Assembly: GCF_040183065.1 (NCBI RefSeq) | Contig: NW_027185502.1 | Location: 633,501 to 697,500, forward strand | DNA from: Periplaneta americana | Taxonomy: Eukaryota > Arthropoda > Insecta > Blattodea > Blattidae | Direction: 5' to 3' | DNA: 64,000 bases | In this document: positions 55,601 through 64,000 of the stretch, one piece after another | Layout: each line of letters opens with the position of its first letter | How positions within the stretch are numbered: the first letter of the stretch is position 1 | Notes under the pieces: model-generated | What the model was told of the DNA's origin: nothing | Database searches by the model: none | Seen by the model: the letters and a program-made list of their open reading frames with translations, nothing else | Position numbers and translations under genes: made by a program

Positions 55601-58600
55601 TGTGATCTCTCGGTCCACTTTCTTTCCTCTCTGCCCACTGTATGTTCTCTCAGTTCACTCTATGTTCTCTCAGTACACTCTGTCTACTCTCAGTCCACTT
55701 TCTGACCTCTCAGTGCACTATGTTCTCTCAGTCCACTCTATGTCCTCTGAGTACACATTGTGTCCTCTCAATCCACTTTCTGTCCTCTCAGTCTACTCTA
55801 TCTCCTCTCAGTCAATTCTAGGTTCTCTGATTTAACTCTGTGTCCTATCAGTCCACTTTCTCTACTCTCAGTCCACTCTATCTCCTATCAGTCCACTATA
55901 TGTCCTCTCATTACACACTGTATCCTCTCAGTCCACCTTATGTTTTCTCAGTCCACTCTATTTTCTCTCAGTCCACTCTATATCTGCTCGTTCCAATGTA
56001 TGTCCTCTCAGTCCACTCTATATCTTCTGAGTCCAGTCTATGTAGTCTCAGGGCTCTCTGTGTCCTCTCAGTCTACTTTCCGTCCTCTCAGTCCACTCTA
56101 TGATGTATCAGTCCACTCTATGTCCTCTCAGTACACTCTGGGTCCTCTCAGTCTTCTTTCTGTCTTCTCAGTCCAAACTATATCCTCTCAGTCCATTCTA
56201 CGTCCTCTCAGTACACTCTGTGTCCTCTCAGTACACTCTGTGTCCTCTCAGTACACTTTCTGTCCTCTTAGCCCACCCTATCTCCTCTCAGTGCTCCCAA
56301 TGTCCTCTCAGTACACTCTGCATCCTCTCAGTCCACCTTCTGTACTCTCAGTCGACTCTATGTTCTCTCAGTCCATTCTACATCCTCTTAGTCCACTCTA
56401 TGTTCTCTCAGTCAACTCTATATATTCTCAGTCCACTTTATGTCCTCTCAGTCCACTCTATATCTTCTCAGTCCTCTCTGTGTCCTCTCAGTACTCTCTC
56501 TGTCCTCTCAGTCCACTTTCTGTCCTCTGAACCCACTGTATGTCCTTTCAGTCCAATTTCTATTCTCTGTCAAATCTAGGTTCTCTCAGACTACTCTACA
56601 TCTTCCCAGTCCATTTATGTCCTCTCTGTCCACACTATATCTTCTCAGTCCAATCTATGTCCTCTCAGTACTTTCTGTGTCCTCTCAGTCCACTCTATTT
56701 CCTCTCAGCCCACTCTATGTTATCTCAGTCCAATCTAAATCTTCTCAGTTCACTCTGAGTCCTCTCAGTCCACTCTATATCTTTTCAGTCCAGTCTATGT
56801 ACTCTCAGTACTCGCTGTGATCTCTCAGTCCACTTTCTTTCCTCTCAGCCCACTCTATGTTCTCTCAGTTCACTCTATGTTCTCTCAGTACACTCTGTCT
56901 ACTCTCAGTCCACTTTGTGTCCTCTCAGTCCACTCTATCTCCTCTCTGTCCAACCTACGTCCTCTCAGTACACTCTGTGTCCTTTCAGTCCACTTAATGT
57001 GCTCTCAGTCCACTCAGTCTCCTCTCAGTCCACTCAATGTCCTCACAGTACACTCTCTATCCTCTCAGTCCACCTTCTGTCCTCTCAATCCACTCTATGT
57101 CCTTTCAGTCCACTCTACATTCTCTCAGTCCACTCTGTGTTCTCTCAGTCCACTCTATATCTTCTCAGTCCACTTTATGTCCTCTCAGTCCACTTTCTAC
57201 TCTCTCAGTCCACTCAGTGAACTCTCAGTTCACTCTATGTCCTCTCAGTACTCTGTGTGTCCTCTCAGTCCAATTTCTGTTCTCTCAGGCCACTCTATCT
57301 CCTCCGAGTTCACTCTATTTCCTCACAGTACTCTCTGTGTCCTCTCAGTCCACTTTTTGTCCTCTCAGTCCACTGTATGTCCTCTCAGTCCACTTTCTGT
57401 TTTCTAAGTCTACTCTATGTCCTCTCAGTACACTCTGTGTCCTCTCAGCCCACTTTCTCTCCTATCAGTCCACACTATCTCCTCTCAGTCCATCCTACGT
57501 CCTCTCAGTACACTCTGTGTCCTCTCAGTCCACTTTCTGTCCTCTCAGTCCAGTCTATGTTCTCTCAGTCTACTCTATGTCCTCTCAGTACACTCTTTGT
57601 CCTCTCAATCCACTCTATGTCCATTCAGTCCACTCTACATTCTCTCAGTCCACTCTGTGTACTGTCATTCCACTCTATATCTTCTCAGTCCACTCTATGT
57701 CATCACAGTACCCTCTGTGTCCTCTCAGTCCACTTTCTGTCGTCTTGGTACACTGTCCAATTTCAATTCTCTCAGTCAACACTATGTTCTCTCTGTTAAC
57801 TCTACATAATCTCAGTCCAATTTATGTCCTCTCAGTCCACTCTATATCTTCTCAATCCACACAATGTGTTCTCAGTACACTCTGTGTTCTCTAAGTCCAC
57901 TTTTTTCCTCTCTGTCCACTGTATGTTCTCTCAGTCCTCTTTGTACTCTCTCAGTCCACTCTGTGAACTCTCAGTCCACTCTATGTCCTCTCAGTACACT
58001 CTGTGTCCTCTCAGTCCACTTTCTGTCCTCTCAGTACACTTTATGTTCTCTCAGTCATCTCTATGTCCTCTCAGTACACTCTGTGTCCTCTCCGTCCACA
58101 TTCTGTCCTCTCAGTCCACTCTATCTCCACTCTGTCCATTCTACGACCTCTGAGTACATTCTGTGTCCCCTCAGTCCACATTCTGTCCTCTCAGTTCACT
58201 CTATCTCCTCTCAGTCCACTCAATGTTCTCTCAGTACATTCCGTAACTTCTCAGTCCACCTTCTCTCCTCCCAGCCCACTCTATGTCCTCTCAGTCCACT
58301 CTACATCCTGTCAGTCCACTCTAAGTTCTCTCAGTTCACTCTATATCCCCTCAGTCCACTTTGTCCTCTCTGTCCATTGTATATCTTCTCAGTCCACTCT
58401 ATGTCCTCTCAGTACTCTCTGTGTCCTCTCGGTCCACTTTCTGTCCTCTGAGTCCACTCTATGTCCTCTCAGTCCAATTTCTATTCTCTCAGTCAACTCT
58501 ATCTTCTCTCAGTCCTCTCTATATTTTCTCAGTCCACTTTATGTCCTCTCAGTCGACTCTATATCTTCTCAGTCCAATCTATGTACTCTCAGTACACTGT

Positions 58601-61600
58601 GTCCTCTCAGACCACTTTTTGTCCTCTCAGTCCACTTTCTATTCTCTCAGTCCACTCTGAGACCTCTCACTCCACTCTATGTCGTCTCAGTACACTCTGT
58701 GTCCTCGGTCCACTTTCTCTCCTCTCAGTCCACTCTATCTCCTCTCAGTCCACTCTGTGTCCTCTCCGTACACTCTGTGTCATCTCAACCCACGTTCTGT
58801 CCTCTCAGTCCACTCTATCTCGTCTCGGTCCTCTGTATCTCCTCTCAGTACACTCTGAGCCCTCTAAGTACACTTTCTGTCCTTTCAGTCCACTCTATCT
58901 CCTCTCAGTCCACTCTATGACCTCTCAGTCCACTCTTTGTCCTCTCAGTCCACTTTCTGTCCTCTCAGTCTACTCTCTCTCCTCTCAGTCCATTCTACGT
59001 CTTGACAGTACACTCTGTGTCCTCTCGGTCCACTCTATGTCCTCACAGTGCACTCTGTAGCCTCTCAGTCCACCTTCTGGACTCTCAGTCCACTCTACAT
59101 CCTCTCAGTCCACTCTATGTTCTCTAGGTCCACTCTAAATCTTCTCAGTCCACTTTATATCCTCATAGTTCACTCTATATCTTCTCATTCCTCTCTATGT
59201 CCTCTCAGTAGTGTCTGTGTCCTCTCGGTCAACTTTCTGTCCTCTCAGTCCACTCTATGTTCTCCCAGTCCACTCTATGTCCTTTCGGTACACTCTGTGT
59301 CTCTTAGTCCACATTCTTTCCTCTCAGTCCACTCTATCACCTCTCAGTCCATTCTACTTCCTCTCAGTACAATCTGTGTCCCCTCAGTCCTCTTTCTGTC
59401 CTCTCATTCCAGTCACTCGGCTCTCAGTCATCTAAATGTCCTCTCTGTACATTCTGTATCCTCTCAGTCCACCTCCTGTCCAATCAGACCATTCTATGTC
59501 CTCTCAGTCCACTCTACATCCTCTCAGTCCACTCTATGTTCACTCAATCCACTCTATATCTTCTCAGTCCACTTTATGTCCTCTCAGTCCACACAATATT
59601 TGCTCAGTCCACTCTATGTCCTCTCAGTATTCTCTGAAGTCCTCTCAGTCCACATTCTGTCCTCTTTGTCCACTCTATCTCGTCTCAGTCCACTATATGT
59701 GCTCTCAGTCCACTCTACATTCTCTCAGTCCACTCTATATTTTCTCAGTCTACTCCATGTCCTCTCAGTCCACTCTATATCTTCTGAGTCCAGTGCATGT
59801 CCTCTCAGTTCTCTCTGTGTCCTCTCAGTCCACTTTTTGTCCTCTCAGTCCACACTATTTTCTCTCAGTCCACTCAATCTCCTCTCAGTTCATCCTACGT
59901 CCTCTCAGTCCACTTTCTCTCCTCTCAGTCCACTCAATGTCCTCTCGGTACACCCTGTATTCTCTCAGGCACCTTCTGTCCTCTCAGTCCACTCTATGTC
60001 CTTTCAGTCCACTCTACATCCTCTCAGTTCACTCTAACTTCTCTCAGTCCACTCTATATCTTCTCAGTCCACTTTATGTCCTCTCAGTCCACTCTATATC
60101 TTCTCAGTCCACTCTATGTCCTCTCAGTACTCTCTGTGTCCTCTCAGACCACTTTCTGTTCTCTGCGTCCTCAGTATGTCCTGTCAGTCCAATTTTTATT
60201 CTCTCAGTCAATTCTATGTTCTCTCAATCCACACTATATCTTCTCAGTCCACTTTATGTCCTCTCAGTCCACTCTATGTCCTCTCAGTACACTGTGTCCT
60301 CTCAGTCCACTTTTTGTCCTCTCTGTCCACTGTATGTCCTCTCAGTACACTTTCTACTCTTTCAGTCCAATCTGTGAACTCTCAGTCCACTCTATGTCCT
60401 CTCAGTTCACTTTGTGTCCTTTCAGTCCATTTTCAGTTTTCTCGGTCCACTCTATCTCCTCACAGTACACTCTGTGTCCTCTCAGTCCACTTTTTGTCCT
60501 CTCAGGCCACTGTATGTACTCTCAGTCCACTTTCTATTCTCTCAGTCCACTCTATGTCCACTCAGTCCACTATATGTCCTCTCAGTTCACTCTGTTTCCT
60601 CTCAGTCCACTTTCTGTCCTCTCAGTCCACTCTATCTCCTCTCTGTGCTCTCAGTTCACTCTATGTCCTCTCAGTACTCTCTGTGTCCTCTCAGTCCACT
60701 TTCTGTCCTCTCAGTCCACTCTATGTTCTCTCAGTCCACCCTAAGTCCTCTCAGTACACTCTGTGTCCTCTCAGTCCCCTTTCTGTCCTCTCAGTCCACT
60801 CTATCTCCTTTCAGTCCATTCTACGTCCTCTCAGTACAGTGTGTCCTCTCAGTCCACTTTCTGTCCTCTCAGTCCACTCTATTTCTTCTCAGTGCAGTCT
60901 ATGTCCTCTCAGTACACTCTGTGTCCTGTCAGTCCACTTTCTGTCTTCTCATCCCACCCTATGTCCTCTCAGTCCACTCTACATCCTGTCAGTCCCCACT
61001 ATTTTCTCTCAGTCCACTCTCTATCTTCTCAGTCCACTCTATGTCCTCTCAGTCCACTCTATATCTCTCAGTCCACTCTATGTCCTTTCAGTCCACTCCA
61101 TGTCCTCTCAGTCCACTCTATATTTCTCAGGCCACTCTATGTCCTCTCAGTCCACTCTATATTTCTCAGGCCACTCTATGTCCTCTCAGTCCACTCTACT
61201 TCTGTTCAGTCCACTCTATGTACTCTCAGTCCACTCTATTTCCTGTCAATCCACTCTATATATTCTCAGTCCACTCTATGTCCTCTCTAACCACTCTATG
61301 TTCTTTCAGTCCACTCTATATACCTTCTCAGTCCACTCTATATCCTCTCAGAACACTCTGTGTCCACTCTGTCCACTCTATGTCCTCTCAGTCCACTGTA
61401 TCTCCTCTCAGTCTACTCTATATATTCTCAGTCCACTCTATGTACTCCCTGTCCACTCTATGTACTCTCAGACCTCTCTATGTCCTCTCAGTCTACTCTA
61501 TATCTTCTCAGTCCACTCTGTCCGCTCAGTCCACTCTATGTTCTCTCAGTCCACTCTTTGTCCTCTCACTCTACTCTATATCTTCTCAGTCCACTCTATG

Positions 61601-62115
61601 TCCTGTCAGTCCACTCTATGTCCTCTTAGTCCACTCTTTGTCCTCTCAGTTCACTCTATGTCTACTCAGTCCACTCTATGTCCTCTCAGTCAACTCTATC
61701 TCCTCTCAGTCTACTCTATATCTTCTCAGTTCACTCTATGTCCTCTCGGTACACTCTGTGTTCTCTCGGTGCACTCTATATGTTTTCAGTCCAATCTATG
61801 TCCTTTCAGTCCACTCTCTCTCCTCTCAGTCTACTCTATATCTTCTCATTACACTCCATGTACTCTCAATGCACTCTATATGTTTTCAGTCCAATCTATG
61901 TACTTTCACTCTACTCTATCTCCTCTCAGTCTACTCTATATCTTCTCATTACACTCTATGTGTTCTCTGTGCACTCTATATGTTTTCAGCCCAATCTATG
62001 TCCTTTCAGTCCACTCTATCTCCTCTCAGTCTACTCTATATCTTCCCAGTGCGCTCTATGTGCTCTCAGTCCAGTCTCCGTCTTGTCAGTCCTTTCCCTG
62101 TCCTGTCATTGGATG
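49692..62115. repeat. 12.4-kb array of a ~20-bp minisatellite
   Basis: About 600 degenerate units of TCCTCTCAGTCCACTCTATG. Variation is mostly at the last 4-6 bases (CTATGT, CTGTGT, TTCTGT, CTATATCT, CTACAT). The order of variants is repeated over kilobases: blocks recur at offsets of about 5.41-5.48 kb (50642 with 56049, 51541 with 56967, 52979 with 58461) and about 4.2-4.3 kb (49866 with 54169). A 20-bp period rotates through all three frames and the unit has no stop on this strand, so open frames of up to 670 codons appear in every plus frame. They are not genes. Confidence 0.97.
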
Positions 62116-62250
62116 TATAAGTTCCTAATTTTACGATAATTTGCAATTCTCTCATACATTTCCCAAAGAATTACTTCTATACTGGAATCGATCCCGGGTA
62201 TTAATGTGTTGGATCAACACTTGCTGTACCGCACGGGTTTACTGTGCTGG
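62116..62250 (-). mobile_element. Degraded tRNA-like SINE head
   Basis: Minus strand 62250-62180: GTGCGGTACAGCAAGTGTTG (A-box-like) and CCCGGGATCGATTCCAG (B box with one change). The body and tail are unclear. Confidence 0.4.
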
Positions 62251-63126
62251 ATGCATCGTATCAATGCGACTCTGGTGTTGTGTCTATAAACTACGTCCAC
62301 GATTTCATAGTCACAACTTATTGGCTTTTCAAATACATGATTGCAGGCTTTCTCTCATCGCTAAATAGTGTAGTGTTGGCTGCAATGCATACGTGCATAA
62401 TTTTGAATGACGTAGTAGCCTTGCGCTCGTCCGCCATGACACTTGGCAACCTATCATTGGATTTAACCAGGATTTGAATTATGTGCATATGATCTCTCTG
62501 TAGTAACGTTAAGTTTCCTTTGACGTGCCTCAAATTTTTTCACTGGATGTTTAGATGCAGGCAGAAAATCAATGGCTTTAATTTGATTATATTGGGTTAC
62601 TGTTCAGTTAAAACTTATCACTTTTACACAATGAATTATATCATTGTATGTAAATATATTTTATTTTATTATATGACGAGCGCTTTCGCCTTACAGCATC
62701 ACCAGGTTTCATGATCATAACAGAAATACATTATAAAGCATCTGGTTAACAACATATAATATGCATGAATTACAACATTGTGGTGAAGACTAGAAATACC
62801 GGTGATTTGCTTAGGAGCATGTCAGAATGCATATGTAATTTATGAGGCATTTGCATATTATTGTTCAATATGGAAGAACCAGAAATATACAATATTATGC
62901 ACATTATATATGTCTTATATGCCAGGTGAAATAATTAAAATACAATGATAGTTGTAGGTGGATATTGGATAGTGTAAGTTTAGACTGAACAGTAACCCAA
63001 TACAATTAATTTATTAGTAACTTATCTGAAAAAAGTCTGTCAATGACTTTAGCTAAGAAGAGCTACAAACTCGTCTACTAATGAGAAAAACGTATTATCA
63101 TCGATATCATTATTTAATTTACTTCT
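62251..63126. other. No gene; hammerhead-like motif near 62665-62700 (minus)
   Basis: Minus strand near 62700 reads CTGGTGAT, a GCTGTAAGGC hairpin, then GAAAGCGC. This is the third locus with a CTGRNGA ... GAAA arrangement. The rest is AT-rich with no gene. Confidence 0.4.
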
Positions 63127-63495
63127 CTACATTACCATTTGCTTATATTCTGAATTTTGTTGTTGACTATTATTGTTAGACTTAACTCCATTACTGGCTT
63201 CCTGTTCAAGGGGTAACAATAAAGTCACTTGTGATTTAGAAATAACAGAATTATTAGATGGGTCATTTATCTGTCTGTTCACTAACCATGTACGATGTAG
63301 CTCTGGATGCACTTTTGTGACATGAATATTAACACCTTTAGCGAATTTGAATAATTTTCCACAGTGAATGCACGCAGTCTGAGAATGAGAGTCACAGTTA
63401 TTAAGGGGAGAGACGGTATTTGTTAAAACATTTTCTCTATTTGGTGTAAAATATTGTTTTTTGTATGTAGAGAGCTCATGGCTATAGGAACTCAA
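63127..63495 (-). CDS. C2H2 zinc-finger fragment, probably LINE-derived
   Basis: A 122-codon frame with one finger, CIHCGKLFKFAKGVNIHVTK followed by VHPELHRTWL. Cys-X2-Cys ... His is spaced as in C2H2 fingers, and the 'KG.NIH..K.HPE' ending is typical of N-terminal fingers in non-LTR retrotransposons (R1/R2-like) as I recall. The downstream part is Asn/Gln-rich (SNNNSQQQN). Only one finger is present and the flanks are AT-rich, so a retroelement remnant is more likely than a host transcription factor. The ATG at 63495 is simply the first in frame. Confidence 0.45.
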   Translation of the reverse strand: MSSYSHELSTYKKQYFTPNRENVLTNTVSPLNNCDSHSQTACIHCGKLFKFAKGVNIHVTKVHPELHRTWLVNRQINDPSNNSVISKSQVTLLLPLEQEASNGVKSNNNSQQQNSEYKQMVM

Positions 63496-64000
63496 CCAAA
63501 TATAAATATTTTGAAAAAAATATATATATATTTTGGGACTCAGATTGGAAAAAAAAATGTACTCAATGTAGGATTTTACTAAAACCGATATATCTAAGCC
63601 ATTTTTAAAGATAAATTCAACAGTTTTTTTTCCATTTCACTTGTAAAAGCATGCTGTACAAACTGTCTGTCACAGAATGTTGATATTAGTCTTTACATTT
63701 GTAAAATAAACAATTAAAATTGAATAACCCTTTTTTGATTTCCCTTTTTGCAAACAGACAGACATATTTTTGAAATGAAAACAATTACCAAAATTGTGTT
63801 ACAGAAAAAAGTTTCCTAATAGTCTAGGGATATGTGTTCTATTTTATGCACGTATCTTTAATAGTTTAGAAATTATATCCATTTTTGTCTGGCAATGTAG
63901 CAAAAAAAATGAAGTTGGCGGAAACAACAATCAAAGGGGGCATGTGATTTAAAAATCCAGAGTGCAGGAAGTTTAAAAATGGCATCTCAACATCCAATAA
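63496..64000. other. No gene recognised
   Basis: AT-rich to the window edge; short TA run at 63520-63530. Confidence 0.5.

Noticed and set aside
49675..62139. Dozens of long open frames (up to 670 codons) rich in Ser, Leu, Val and Gln
   Set aside because: They result from a stop-free 20-bp repeat read in all three plus frames; none has a start context, domain or splice signal.
1..64000. CRISPR arrays, bacterial operons or a defence island
   Set aside because: No direct repeat/spacer architecture, no ribosome binding sites, no prokaryotic gene density; the sequence is eukaryotic and repeat-rich.

Overview
The window looks like repeat-dense, AT-rich nuclear DNA of an insect. The mix of tRNA-headed SINEs and the RTE/Jockey-like LINE ending in a GTAA-type tail resembles what I know from cockroach and termite (Blattodea) genomes, Periplaneta in particular. 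This is an inference from recalled repeat families; nothing was searched. There are no bacterial operons, CRISPR arrays or ribosomal RNA genes. Almost every recognisable protein fragment belongs to a decayed mobile element.

Layout. 1-5.1 kb: LINE remnant, an inverted repeat pair flanking a pogo/Tigger-like transposon, and a SINE. 5.3-10.9 kb: hAT remnants, a TIR element set in TAA microsatellites, and a 611-bp MITE. 11.1 kb: a probable host exon. 11.5-14.2 kb: a Jockey/R1-type RNase H fragment, a SINE and the 5' end of a LINE. 15.5-18.2 kb: a MITE and a THAP/PIF-like transposase gene split by a twin-primed LINE. 18.7-22.5 kb: a 3.8-kb TIR structure with TAA target duplications holding a ~140-bp satellite, itself split by a LINE with a 17-bp target duplication. 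22.9-31.9 kb: SINE, LINE and a tandem family of phase 1-1 exons. 31.9-35.9 kb: hAT remnants and a degenerate RAG1/Transib-like transposase. 36.4-45.4 kb: SINEs, a trimeric tRNA-headed SINE and a Penelope-like element cluster with RT and GIY-YIG fragments. 45.5-48.3 kb: a 170-bp tandem repeat, a 0.9-kb GCA repeat and a SINE. 49.7-62.1 kb: a 12.4-kb array of a ~20-bp minisatellite. 63.1 kb: a zinc-finger ORF.

The strongest host-gene candidate, and the most interesting feature, is the exon family at 24.6-31.7 kb. Two near-identical 201-bp exons and one 4,998-bp exon share the same acceptor, the same phase (1-1), the same GTAAGT donor and the same C-terminal block (acidic cluster, one Cys, Arg-rich tail). 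The large exon has been expanded by in-frame Met-Pro-Ala-Pro repeats into 1,666 codons. They hold 12 copies of a ~22-residue single-cysteine module. A seed for this expansion is visible in the small exons.

The rest is best read as nested transposon layers in which insertion order can be reconstructed from target duplications. Long open frames in the 50-62 kb array and in the GCA repeat are by-products of stop-free repeats, not genes.
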